A DNA stretch of 64,000 nt from Streptomyces sp. HNM0575 (GTDB lineage Bacteria > Actinomycetota > Actinomycetes > Streptomycetales > Streptomycetaceae), in assembly GCF_012726265.1 (NCBI RefSeq), contig NZ_JAASAG010000002.1:248001-312000 (forward strand). Direction: 5' to 3'. Shown in pieces: positions 24,446 through 32,896 of the stretch. Position numbers and translations under genes: made by a program. Position 1 is the stretch's first letter, and the number at the start of each line of letters is the position of its first letter. The notes under the pieces are model-generated. The model worked only from the letters and a program-made list of their open reading frames with translations, had not been told where the DNA came from and did no database searches.

Positions 24446-27400
24446 GTGATACGGGACCAGGACGGGGCGGCGGCAGCCGGCCGAAGGCAAGGTGAACGCC
24501 CCGCCTCGGGCGGGAGCGGCACCTCCCGCGATGCTGCCCGCGGCCGCACGGACGGCAGTGGCACGGACCATACGGACGGCAGCCGCACCGACCGCTCGGG
24601 GAGCACGGGATCCCAGCGGCGGCAGCGGTCCGGTGACGGCGCACGGCACGAGCCGCACGGCGCGCGCAGATGGCAGGGCGGTAAGGGCGGTAGCGGTAAG
24701 GGCGGCACGAACGGCTCGCGCGGCGGGGACGGTTCGCGTGCGGAGCACGAGGATTCGCAGGCGGAGGACCAGGATTCGCAGGCGGAGCACGACGAGCAGC
24801 ACGAGGAGCAGGCAGGGCGCGAGGAAGGCCGAGAGGGCGGGCAGCCGCGCGAGGACACCGCCCGCGCCTCCGGACCGTCCGAGCCCTCCGGGACGCCCGC
24901 CGGAACGCCGGGGCCCGCCGGCCCCCCGGACGACGCCGTCGAGAACGACGAGCCGCTGCTCTCCGCCCGCGTCCACCGCCCCTCCGACCTGCTCCGGCTG
25001 GGCCTCGGACTGCTGGCCATCACCGTCGTACTGGTCATCGCCAACTTCGCGCACGGCACCACCGCGGGCCTAGAGCAGGACATCGACAAGGGCACCCAGC
25101 AGGCACCGCCGCTGCTGATCAGCATCACCGGGCTCGCGTCCAGCATCGTCATCCTGCTCGTCCCCGTCGCGTTCGCGATCGAGCGGCTGATCAAGCGGGA
25201 CGGACTGCGCATCGCGGACGGCGTGCTGGCGGCCGTCCTCGCGCACGGCGCATCGCTCGCGGTCGACCTGTGGGTGGCGGACGCGGCGCCCGGCTCGGTA
25301 CGGGACGCCCTGACCAAGCAGTTCACGGACACCGGTCTCACCACCCCGGTGCACAGCTATCTCGCCCCCGTCATCGCCTACATGACGGCCGTGGGCATGG
25401 CGCGCAGGCCGCGCTGGCGGGTGCTGCTGTGGGCCGTGCTGCTGCTCAACGCCTTCGCCATCCTCTTCCCCGGCTACTCGACGCTGTTCTCGATCCTCGT
25501 CACGGTGCTGATCGGCTGGTCGGTCGCGTACGGAACCCTCTACGCGGTGGGCACACCGAACGTGCGCCCCACCGGCCAGACGCTGCTCGCCGGGCTGCGG
25601 CACGTCGGCTTCAGCCCGGTGAGCGCCAAGCGCCTGGAGGACGCCGAGGGCCCCGACGGCACCGAGCCGGGCGACCAGGGACGCCGCTATCTGGTCACGC
25701 TGGAGCACGGCGCCCCCATCGACGTGACCGTCGTCGACCGCGAGCAGCAGGCGCACGGCTTCTTCTACCGGGTGTGGCGCCGTCTGACGCTGCGCGGCAT
25801 CATCCAGTACCGCAGCCTCCAGTCGCTGCGCCAGGCGCTGGAGCAGGAGGCGCTGCTCGCGTACGCCGCCATCGCCGCCGGGGCCAACGCCCCCCGCCTC
25901 ATCGCCACTTCCGAACTCGGCCCGGACGCCGTCATGCTCGTCTACGAGCACATCGAGGCCCGCACCCTCGACACGCTGGCCGACGAGGAGATCACCGACA
26001 CCCTGATGCGTGCCGCGTGGCGCCAGGTCGACGCGCTCCAGTCGCGGCGCATCACCCACCGGCGCCTGGTCGGCGACGCGATCCTCGTGGACGGCTCCGG
26101 CACGGTCTATCTGACGGACATGCGCGGCGGTGAGATCGCGGCGGGCGACGTCGTGCTGCGCATGGACATCGCGCAGCTGATGACGACGTTCGGGCTGCGG
26201 GTGGGCGCCGAGCGTGCGGTCGCCGCCGCCGTCGACGTGCTCGGGCCGGACGCCGTCGCCGACAGCCTCCCGCTGCTCCAGCCCATCGCCCTCAGCCGCC
26301 GTACGCGCCACACGCTGCGCAGGCTCGCCAAGGAGCGCGCCCAGCGCGAGCGGGACGCCGTCATCGAGGCCTCACGCCACGGCAAGGAGGCCAGGTCCCA
26401 CACCGGCGAGGGCGGCACGCGGGCCGCGGCGCACAAGACGGACCGCAAGTCGCTGCGGGCCGAGAAGAACGCGGAGAAGCGCGCCATCGACGATGCGCTG
26501 GAGGAGGCGCGCGAGGAGGACCTGCTGGCGCAGATCCGCCAGCAGGTGCTGCTGATCAGACCGCAGGCGCCGATAGAGCCGGCCCGTCTGGAGAGGGTCA
26601 AGCCGCGCACGCTGGTCACCTTCATCGCGGGTGCGCTCGCCGCGTACTTCCTGCTGTCGCAGCTCACGCAGGTTCAGTTCGGGCAGGTCGTCGGCGAGGC
26701 CAACTGGGCCTGGGTGGGCGGCGCCGCCGTCTTCTCGGCGTTCACGTACTTCGCGGCGTCCATGGCGCTGCTGGGTTTCGTACCGGAGAAGGTGCCGTTC
26801 CTGCGGACCGTCGTCGCCCAGGTCGCGGGCTCCTTCGTGAAGCTGGTCGCGCCGGCGCAGATCGGCGGCGTCGCCCTCAACGCCCGCTTCCTGCAACGGG
26901 CGGGCGTACGGCCGGGGCACGCGGTGGCGAGCGTCGGCGCCTCACAGCTGTTCGGACTCGGCAGCCACATCACGCTGCTGCTCGTCTTCGGCTACCTCAC
27001 GGGCACCGAGCACACGCCGACGCTGTCGCCGTCGCGGGGTGTCATCGCGGGACTGCTGGCGGCGGCGGTGCTGGTGCTGATCGTCACCGCCGTGCCGGCG
27101 CTGCGGCGGTTCGTCTCCAACCGGCTGCGCTCGCTCTTCGCGGGCGTGGTGCCGCGGATGCTGGATGTGGTGCAGCGGCCGCGGAAGCTGGTGACGGGCA
27201 TCGGCGGAATGCTGCTGATGACGCTGCTGTTCGTGATGTGCCTGGACTCATGCGTACGGGCCTTCGGCCACGACGCGAGCTACGCGAGCATCGCCGTCGT
27301 CTTCCTCGCGGGCAACGCCCTGGGGTCGGCAGCCCCGACGCCCGGCGGACTCGGCGCCGTCGAGGCGGCTCTCATCGCCGGCCTGATCACCTTCGGGGTG

Positions 27401-27514
27401 CCGAAGGAGATCGCGACGCCCGCGGTGCTGCTCTTCAGGCTGCTGACGCTGTGGCTGCCGGTGGGGCCGGGCTGGCTGTCGTTCACGCATCTGACGCGGA
27501 AGGGCGCGATCTGA
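24446..27514 (+). CDS. large flippase-like/LPG-synthase transmembrane protein with kinase-like region
   Basis: A 1022-residue membrane protein. Residues 1-165 are hydrophilic and low-complexity (DSQAEDQDSQAEHDEQHEEQ). A first membrane block follows from about 182 (LGLGLLAITVVLVIANFAHG) to about 370, with helices near 222, 260, 310 and 330. A soluble region of about 340 residues contains a kinase-like stretch (AYAAIAAGANAPRL, then a catalytic-loop-like HRRLVGDAILVDG near 537 and TDMRGG where a kinase would have DFG). From about 721 to the end comes an AglD/LPG-synthase-type membrane domain ending GSAAPTPGGLGAVEAAL, a family motif. Likely roles are lipid or lipid-linked sugar transport. The GTG start is weak; an internal start is possible. 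Confidence 0.75.
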   Translation: MIRDQDGAAAAGRRQGERPASGGSGTSRDAARGRTDGSGTDHTDGSRTDRSGSTGSQRRQRSGDGARHEPHGARRWQGGKGGSGKGGTNGSRGGDGSRAEHEDSQAEDQDSQAEHDEQHEEQAGREEGREGGQPREDTARASGPSEPSGTPAGTPGPAGPPDDAVENDEPLLSARVHRPSDLLRLGLGLLAITVVLVIANFAHGTTAGLEQDIDKGTQQAPPLLISITGLASSIVILLVPVAFAIERLIKRDGLRIADGVLAAVLAHGASLAVDLWVADAAPGSVRDALTKQFTDTGLTTPVHSYLAPVIAYMTAVGMARRPRWRVLLWAVLLLNAFAILFPGYSTLFSILVTVLIGWSVAYGTLYAVGTPNVRPTGQTLLAGLRHVGFSPVSAKRLEDAEGPDGTEPGDQGRRYLVTLEHGAPIDVTVVDREQQAHGFFYRVWRRLTLRGIIQYRSLQSLRQALEQEALLAYAAIAAGANAPRLIATSELGPDAVMLVYEHIEARTLDTLADEEITDTLMRAAWRQVDALQSRRITHRRLVGDAILVDGSGTVYLTDMRGGEIAAGDVVLRMDIAQLMTTFGLRVGAERAVAAAVDVLGPDAVADSLPLLQPIALSRRTRHTLRRLAKERAQRERDAVIEASRHGKEARSHTGEGGTRAAAHKTDRKSLRAEKNAEKRAIDDALEEAREEDLLAQIRQQVLLIRPQAPIEPARLERVKPRTLVTFIAGALAAYFLLSQLTQVQFGQVVGEANWAWVGGAAVFSAFTYFAASMALLGFVPEKVPFLRTVVAQVAGSFVKLVAPAQIGGVALNARFLQRAGVRPGHAVASVGASQLFGLGSHITLLLVFGYLTGTEHTPTLSPSRGVIAGLLAAAVLVLIVTAVPALRRFVSNRLRSLFAGVVPRMLDVVQRPRKLVTGIGGMLLMTLLFVMCLDSCVRAFGHDASYASIAVVFLAGNALGSAAPTPGGLGAVEAALIAGLITFGVPKEIATPAVLLFRLLTLWLPVGPGWLSFTHLTRKGAI

Positions 27515-27600
27515 CGGTCCGCGATCCGACGTTCGGGATCTGATGGGCGGGATCCGACGGACGGGGCCCGGCGGTCCTGCGGGCCGCCGGGCGTATACGC

Positions 27601-27652
27601 AGACGGCCGGGGTCCGTACCCGCCCATGAGCGCGTACGGACCCCGGCCGTCT
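27601..27652. terminator. bidirectional terminator, 19-bp perfect stem
   Basis: AGACGGCCGGGGTCCGTAC at 27601-27619 pairs perfectly with 27634-27652; the loop is 14 bases. It sits between the convergent flippase-like gene and moeZ, as expected of a shared terminator. No T-run follows, which is usual in high-GC actinobacteria. The rest of 27515-27737 shows no gene. Confidence 0.85.
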
Positions 27653-27737
27653 GTCGTGTGCCGTCTGCCGTTGGCATCCGGTCCGGACCCCGGATCCCCG
27701 GAGCAGTGACCGAGCCCGGCGAAGCCGCGGCAGCCGC

Positions 27738-28916
27738 TCAGTACACCGGCTTGTCCGGCTCGATCTGATTGACCCAGCCGATGACTCCGCCGCCCACGTG
27801 CACCGCGTCCGAGAAGCCCGCGTCCTTCAGCACCGCGAGGACTTCCGCCGACCGGACACCCGTCTTGCAATGCAAGACGATCTTCTTGTCCTGCGGCAGG
27901 TCCTGGAGCGCGCTCCCCATCAGGAAGTCGTTCTTCGGGACGAGCTTCGCGCCCGGGATCGAGACGATCTCGTACTCGTTGGGCTCGCGCACGTCGATGA
28001 CTTCGATCGACTCGCCGTCGTCCATCCACTCCTTGAGCTGCTTGGGAGTGATGGTCGACCCGGCCGCGGCCTCCTGCGCCTCGTCGGAGACGACGCCGCA
28101 GAACGCCTCGTAGTCGATCAGCTCGGTCACCGTCGCGTTCTCGCCGCAGACGGCGCAGTCCGGGTCCTTGCGGACCTTGACCTGGCGGTAGCTCATCTCC
28201 AGGGCGTCGTAGATCATCAGGCGGCCGAGCAGCGGCTCGCCGATGCCGGCGATCACCTTGATCGCCTCGTTGACCTGGATCGAGCCGACCGAGGCGCACA
28301 GCACGCCCAGTACGCCGCCTTCGGCGCAGCTCGGCACCATGCCGGGCGGCGGGGGCTCCGGGTACAGGCAGCGGTAGCAGGGGCCGTGCTCGCTCCAGAA
28401 GACGGACGCCTGGCCGTCGAAGCGGTAGATCGAGCCCCACACGTACGGCTTGTTCAGCAGCACGCAGGCGTCGTTGACGAGATAGCGGGTGGCGAAGTTG
28501 TCCGTCCCGTCGATGACCAGGTCGTACGGGGCGAAGATGTCCATCACGTTCGAGGAGTCGAGACGCTCCTCGTGGATGTTCACCGTGGTGTGCGGGTTGA
28601 TCCCCAGCACCGTGTCCTTGGCGGACTCGGCCTTGGGACGCCCGATGTCCGACTGGCTGTGGATGATCTGGCGCTGCAAGTTCGACTCGTCGACCTCGTC
28701 GAACTCCACGATGCCCAGCGTGCCCACGCCCGCGGCGGCGAGGTACATCAGGGCGGGCGACCCGAGGCCGCCCGCACCGACGCAGAGCACCTTGGCGTTC
28801 TTCAGCCGCTTCTGCCCGTCCATCCCGACGTCGGGGATGATCAGGTGGCGTGAGTACCTGCGGACCTCGTCGACGGTGAGCTCGGGAGCCGGCTCGACCA
28901 GGGGTGGCAGCGACAC
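27738..28916 (-). CDS. moeZ: MoeZ adenylyltransferase/sulfurtransferase
   Basis: A 392-residue MoeB-like E1 domain fused to a rhodanese. It adenylates and then sulfurates the C-termini of small sulfur-carrier proteins for molybdopterin, thiamine, cysteine and other sulfur-containing products. The nucleotide-binding motif is CVGAGGLGSP, the ATP-contacting R finger region is NLQRQIIH, and zinc ligands are CYRC and CAVC. The adenylation Cys region is CAEGGVLGVL. The rhodanese loop is LHCKTGVRS (active Cys). The GTG at 28916 with GGAG just upstream aligns with the family start VSLPPLVEPAPEL; a longer start at 28991 would add 25 residues. It is the last gene before the polysaccharide-like operon on the same strand. 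Confidence 0.93.
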   Translation of the reverse strand: MSLPPLVEPAPELTVDEVRRYSRHLIIPDVGMDGQKRLKNAKVLCVGAGGLGSPALMYLAAAGVGTLGIVEFDEVDESNLQRQIIHSQSDIGRPKAESAKDTVLGINPHTTVNIHEERLDSSNVMDIFAPYDLVIDGTDNFATRYLVNDACVLLNKPYVWGSIYRFDGQASVFWSEHGPCYRCLYPEPPPPGMVPSCAEGGVLGVLCASVGSIQVNEAIKVIAGIGEPLLGRLMIYDALEMSYRQVKVRKDPDCAVCGENATVTELIDYEAFCGVVSDEAQEAAAGSTITPKQLKEWMDDGESIEVIDVREPNEYEIVSIPGAKLVPKNDFLMGSALQDLPQDKKIVLHCKTGVRSAEVLAVLKDAGFSDAVHVGGGVIGWVNQIEPDKPVY

Positions 28917-28977
28917 GGGGACTCCGTTGGTCGGTGGAACGTACGGTTGTTCTCCCGTAACACTGCCACGCACGGTC

Positions 28978-29877
28978 TCATTCCGAGACACCCGGTCCGA
29001 GGCGCGAGACGAGCTCGTCCCAGTAGCCGGGCAGCGCCTCCCAGGGGTTGCGTCCCTCCCTGTCCGTCCTGTCGGTGAACCAGACGGTGCCCGCTCCCTG
29101 CCAGCGTGCGATGCGCAACGCCTCCTCGATGTGCATGCGCGGAACGCCGTGCACCAGGTGGCAGAAGCGCTCCGGCGGATGGTCCGCCGTCCAGCCGGCC
29201 GCCTGCGACCAGCGGTAGTCGGTCCAGCTGCCGGAGAAGGTGACCAACTGGTCCGCGAGGTCCGCGTATCCGGGATGCGGATGCGTGCCGTGCTCGGAGA
29301 CGAGGGCGGGACGCAGCCCTGCCGTCCCGGTACCTGCCGGGACGCCGCCCGGCTCCGCGACCCGTGGGCACGGTCCGCCGGGGCCGCGGTGACGACCGTG
29401 ACCGGCGGGCCCTCCCTGACGCCCGGCGGTGTGCCGGTGCTGGTAGCGGCGCTGCTGCGCGCACAGGGCCCGCAGGGTCGTCACCGTCCGCGCCGTCTCC
29501 GCGAGTTGCGCCCGCCCGGAAGGGCAGTCCGCGAGATAGAAGCCGTCCACCCCGTACCAGTCGAGGAACCGGTGCGCGTCCGACACCAGCTCGCCGAACG
29601 ACCGTGTGCCGTCCCGCATCGCGAGATGACCCAGCACGGTCACGCCGGCCTCGCGCAGCGTGGCCGCCGCCGCCACGCAGTACGAGTCCGGCCTGGCGCC
29701 CGGGCCGCCCGCCACGTCCAGCACCGTCCAGTGCAGCGGCAGTCCCGGCTGTGCCAGCACCGCCCACTCGACGGGCGCCAGCATCGGATGCGCCCAGCCG
29801 GGGACGCCGAACCTCGTCCCTCCCGTCTGCCCGGCCGGTGCGCTCAACGCACCGCCGGTATCGATCAGATGCGGCAT
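28978..29877 (-). CDS. Spherulin-4 family (GH135-like) protein
   Basis: A 299-residue protein with the Spherulin-4 profile: FGVPGWAHPM near the start, an LDVAGGPG strand, LGHLAMRDGTRSFGELV, then RFLDWYGVDGFYLADCPS, and THPHPGYADLADQLVTF. In fungi Sph3 of this family cleaves galactosaminogalactan. There is no obvious signal peptide. The acidic active-site loop (family consensus around F-L-D-E/R) reads FYLADCP here, so activity is uncertain. A Gly/His/Arg-rich insert of about 40 residues (QHRHTAGRQGGPAGHGRHRG) interrupts the middle. The ATG at 29877 overlaps the upstream epimerase by 13 bases, so the two are co-translated. Confidence 0.78.
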   Translation of the reverse strand: MPHLIDTGGALSAPAGQTGGTRFGVPGWAHPMLAPVEWAVLAQPGLPLHWTVLDVAGGPGARPDSYCVAAAATLREAGVTVLGHLAMRDGTRSFGELVSDAHRFLDWYGVDGFYLADCPSGRAQLAETARTVTTLRALCAQQRRYQHRHTAGRQGGPAGHGRHRGPGGPCPRVAEPGGVPAGTGTAGLRPALVSEHGTHPHPGYADLADQLVTFSGSWTDYRWSQAAGWTADHPPERFCHLVHGVPRMHIEEALRIARWQGAGTVWFTDRTDREGRNPWEALPGYWDELVSRLGPGVSE

Positions 29878-30923
29878 GCGGCCTCCATCCAGATGTCGGC
29901 CAGGGACTCCTCCAGGCCGATGCGGGGACGCCACCCGAGCCGGTCGCGCGCGGTGCGTACGTCCGCCTGCTGCCAGCTGCCGCAGCCGTCGGGGTAGGGG
30001 TACGACGCCGCACCCGCGGAAGCCGGTGCGGGAACCGCGGAGGAGGCGGACAGGGCGGACGGTGCGGGGACGGAGGAGGCAGCGGACGCGGAAGAAGCGG
30101 GGGAAGCAGAGGAAGCGGAGGAGGCCGTGGCGAGGGCGGACGCGGCGGAGACCGGCTGCTGCCCGCCGCCGGGCTCCAGTTCGTGCAGGGAGCCTCCGAA
30201 GCCCGCGACGCGTGCGAGCACGCCGGCCGCCTCGCGCAGCCGCACCGCCCTGCCCGTGCCGATGTTGACGACGCCCTGCGCCGCCGACAGCGACGCCGCG
30301 TGCACGGCCCGCGCGATGTCCCGTACGTCGACGAAGTCCCGCTGCACGCCGAGCCCGCCGAGCTTCAGCTCGCTGTCGCCCTGCTGCATCGCCCGGCGCA
30401 TGCCCTCCGCCAGCCGCCCCAGCGGCGAACCGGCGGGAGTGCCCGGGCCCGTGGGCGAGAAGACGCGCAGCACCACGGCGTCCAGGCCCGACGCGAGCAC
30501 CAGCTCGGTCGCGGCGAGCTTGCTCACGCCGTACGGCCCCCCGGGACGCGGCACGGCGGACTCCCCGATCGACGAACCCGACGTGGAGGGCCCGTACTCC
30601 GCGGCACAGCCGAGGTGCACCAGCCGGGCGCCGCAGCTGCTGCGGCGCAGCGACTCGCAGACGGTGGCGGTGGAGACGGTGTTGTGGCGGGTCAGTTCGC
30701 GTGCGCCGCCCCGGGTGGCGCCCGCGCAGTTGATGACCACGCCGGGGTGCACCGCGTCCAGGAAGCGGGTGAGCGCACCCGGACTGCCCGTGGACAGGTC
30801 GAAGCGGACGTCGGCGTCGTCGTTGCGTCCGAGGGCCGTCAGCTGTACGGCGGGATCGGCCAGGAGCCGGTCGGCGACGAAGCGGCCGAGGTAGCCCCCG
30901 GCACCGAGCAGGAGCACCCTCAT
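29865..30923 (-). CDS. NAD-dependent nucleotide-sugar epimerase/dehydratase
   Basis: A 352-residue extended SDR with complete motifs: GAGGYLGRF for nucleotide binding (residues 7-15), SNCAG-like NCAGATRGG, and the catalytic Tyr-Lys pair in GPYGVSKLAATE. The RDFVDVRDIARAVHAA segment and NIGTGRAV are typical of UDP-sugar 4-epimerases and dTDP-sugar enzymes. The C-terminal third contains a Ser/Ala-rich low-complexity insert (SSASSASPASSASAASS). The ATG at 30923 has AGGAGG eight bases upstream. It probably supplies an activated sugar to the glycosyltransferase encoded upstream in the operon; the exact sugar cannot be read from the sequence. Confidence 0.9.
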   Translation of the reverse strand: MRVLLLGAGGYLGRFVADRLLADPAVQLTALGRNDDADVRFDLSTGSPGALTRFLDAVHPGVVINCAGATRGGARELTRHNTVSTATVCESLRRSSCGARLVHLGCAAEYGPSTSGSSIGESAVPRPGGPYGVSKLAATELVLASGLDAVVLRVFSPTGPGTPAGSPLGRLAEGMRRAMQQGDSELKLGGLGVQRDFVDVRDIARAVHAASLSAAQGVVNIGTGRAVRLREAAGVLARVAGFGGSLHELEPGGGQQPVSAASALATASSASSASPASSASAASSVPAPSALSASSAVPAPASAGAASYPYPDGCGSWQQADVRTARDRLGWRPRIGLEESLADIWMEAACRI

Positions 30924-30973
30924 GGCAGGTCCTCCTGTCCGGACATGCGGTACGGCGGCCGTGCAGTGATCAT
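30920..30973 (-). CDS. candidate 17-residue leader ORF coupled to the epimerase
   Basis: A small ORF that begins ATG at 30973 with a good AAGGAG nine bases upstream, reads MITARPPYRMSGQEDLP, and ends in TGA overlapping the epimerase ATG (ATGA). Coupling between the two is therefore likely. It may only serve to position ribosomes, or it may be a leader peptide. Coding cannot be proven from the sequence at this length. Confidence 0.4.
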   Translation of the reverse strand: MITARPPYRMSGQEDLP

Positions 30974-31279
30974 TTCGTGTTGCTCCTTGTCGTTCTGCGG
31001 GGTCGTTGTGCGGGGTCGTTGTGCCGTTCGCGCGGCGGCCCTCGGCGGGCTGCGTGCGCGGGTCGGTCGTATGCGGGGGGGTGTGGGGGCCGTGGGGCGG
31101 GGCCGGGCGAGGAGGACGGGTCGTACGGATCCGTCGTCCGGTGCCGGCGTTCCGGGAGCCGGTGTCCTGTGTCCCTGCGTCCTGTCTGCCTGTGTGTCCG
31201 CGGGCCACTGCCGGTGCCGGTCCCGGTGGCTGTCCGCCGGTCCCGGTGCGCCTGCCGTACGGGGCGGCACCGGCGGGGG
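30974..31279. other. gene-free low-complexity stretch in the operon
   Basis: About 300 bases between the membrane-protein stop and the small ORF. It is open in the same frame as the membrane protein after its stop codon but would encode only a Pro/Arg/Thr-rich run, which I do not regard as a gene. The stretch may be an eroded tail of the membrane-protein gene. Confidence 0.4.
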
Positions 31280-32896
31280 TCAGAGCCCCGGGCCGGGTGG
31301 GCCCTCGCAGCGCTCGCAGGGTTCGCGGCATTCGCCGCGCCCGCCGGGCCCTCCGCGTCCGCCGCTTCCGTCGCGTACGCGAAGTCCCGCTCCGCAAGGG
31401 GGTTTCGCCTTGACCGCGGCCTCACGCGGACGATGCGCGGACGCCCTGCCGAGCAGCCGGTACGCGCACGCCAGCAGGACCAGCGCCACGCACCCACAGG
31501 CCACGGCGGACGCCCGTGCGACGGCCGGGCCTGCGGCGACGGCGGACACCGCGGACGCGGCGGCCGCCTGGAGCGCACACGCGGCCACGAGCCCCGCCGC
31601 CGCGGTCCCGCCGAAGCCGTGCACCGCCAGCAGCAGCGCAGCGAACAGCAGGAGTCCGAGCGCCACGGTCCCCGGCATCGACTCGGCGGGCACCACACCA
31701 CCGGGGCCCACACCACCGGGACCGGCACCACCGGGCCCCGCGCCCCCGAACCATCCGCCCCCGTCCCGTTCGCCGCCCCCGCCATGTGCACCGGCGAGCG
31801 CCGCGATCCCGTGCACAGCGGTACGGAGCCCGGCCAGCACGCCCGTGAACATCAGCGCGGCAGCCGTCAGCAGCGACCTCGTACCGGCCGCGAACTCGCC
31901 CAGACTGCGGCTGCGTTCGAGCCCGCGCCGCGTCCGTACGGCGAACCAGCGGGCACACCACACGGCCGGTACGAGCGCGCACGCGAGGCCGATCCCGGTC
32001 TCCGTCCCGGATCTGACGGCTCCGGCACCCTGCCCCGGACCCGTACCTGCCGACGCGAAGACGGCCACGGCCGCGGCGGCGAGCACCCCCGGCAGCACGG
32101 CCGGAAGCGCAAGCAGCACACGCGGACGCGTACGCGCATGCCCCGAACCGGCCGAGGCCGTCCGTACGGTCGCGACCGCCGGGTCCGCCGACGCCGCGGG
32201 GCCAGCCGAGGCCCCGTACTCCGCCGCACAGGACCCTGCGGCCGGACCGGACGTGCCGGGCCTGCCGGGCGGACCGGGCGCCCCCTGCTCCGCCCGCGGT
32301 ACGCGTGCGAACAGCTCCTCGGCGAGGGAGAAGACGTCCCGGTGCCGGAAGCGGGCCGCGACCCGGTCGGTGATCCCGTCCGCCTCCAGGGCGGCCGCGA
32401 TCTCCAGCGGATCGACTGCGTACGCGCACAGCTCGCGGTGGCGGTGCATCAACTCCCGTACGGGATCGGCCGGTCGGGCCCCGGACGGTGCGTGCCCGCT
32501 CGCCGGCTTCGTACGGGCGGGCCCCGGCACGGACCCGTCGGACGACTCCGCTGGTGCCTTGGGGCGGGCGTCCCGGACGTCGGCGGGTGCGGCCGGCACC
32601 GCCCGCATCGGCTGCGCCCTCTGCGCCGGTGTGCGGGGACGGCGGGGACGGCCCGCCGGTGCCCGCAGCGCAGCGGCACGTGACGTGGCACCGGTCGCGG
32701 TACGGGACGCGATGCCTGCTCCGTCGGCGGCCGTACCGCCGGGCGCGGTCACGGAGTCGGCGACCGCGTCGGTGACCGAGTCGGAGACCGTGTCGGTGAC
32801 TGAGTTGGTGACCGAGTTCGCGACTGAGTTCGCGACGGGCTCCGGGACGGACTCCGTGACCGCCGCTCCCCCGATGCGAGGTCTGTGACCACTCAT
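31280..32896 (-). CDS. multi-spanning membrane protein of the glycosyltransferase operon
   Basis: A 538-residue protein of unknown family. Residues 14-50 are a tetrapeptide repeat (SVTDTVSDSVTDAVADSVT). A soluble helical region (PVRELMHRHRELCAYAVDPLEIAAALEADG and RHRDVFSLAEELFARV) lies near 150-215. At least six hydrophobic segments follow, near 275, 315, 350, 415, 440 and 475. A Gly-rich loop (GGAGPGGAGPGGVGPGG) sits between the third and fourth. The ATG overlaps the stop of the glycosyltransferase gene (ATGA). By context it may be the membrane partner that exports or polymerises the polysaccharide, the place PelG/PelE hold in Pel systems; no sequence similarity is claimed. Confidence 0.7.
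   Translation of the reverse strand: MSGHRPRIGGAAVTESVPEPVANSVANSVTNSVTDTVSDSVTDAVADSVTAPGGTAADGAGIASRTATGATSRAAALRAPAGRPRRPRTPAQRAQPMRAVPAAPADVRDARPKAPAESSDGSVPGPARTKPASGHAPSGARPADPVRELMHRHRELCAYAVDPLEIAAALEADGITDRVAARFRHRDVFSLAEELFARVPRAEQGAPGPPGRPGTSGPAAGSCAAEYGASAGPAASADPAVATVRTASAGSGHARTRPRVLLALPAVLPGVLAAAAVAVFASAGTGPGQGAGAVRSGTETGIGLACALVPAVWCARWFAVRTRRGLERSRSLGEFAAGTRSLLTAAALMFTGVLAGLRTAVHGIAALAGAHGGGGERDGGGWFGGAGPGGAGPGGVGPGGVVPAESMPGTVALGLLLFAALLLAVHGFGGTAAAGLVAACALQAAAASAVSAVAAGPAVARASAVACGCVALVLLACAYRLLGRASAHRPREAAVKAKPPCGAGLRVRDGSGGRGGPGGRGECREPCERCEGPPGPGL
32751..32857 (-). repeat. 12-bp tandem repeat encoding a tetrapeptide
   Basis: Roughly nine copies of a degenerate 12-base unit encoding S-V-(T/A)-(D/N) at the N-terminus of the membrane protein. 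Likely to vary in copy number. Confidence 0.7.

Noticed and set aside
31003..31413. Plus-strand gene in the operon gap
   Set aside because: No ribosome site, only repetitive Arg/Pro/Val-rich translation; fits GC-skew artefact.
31280..32896. Naming the membrane protein PelG
   Set aside because: Only context supports it; I see about six to eight helices and no PelG motif.
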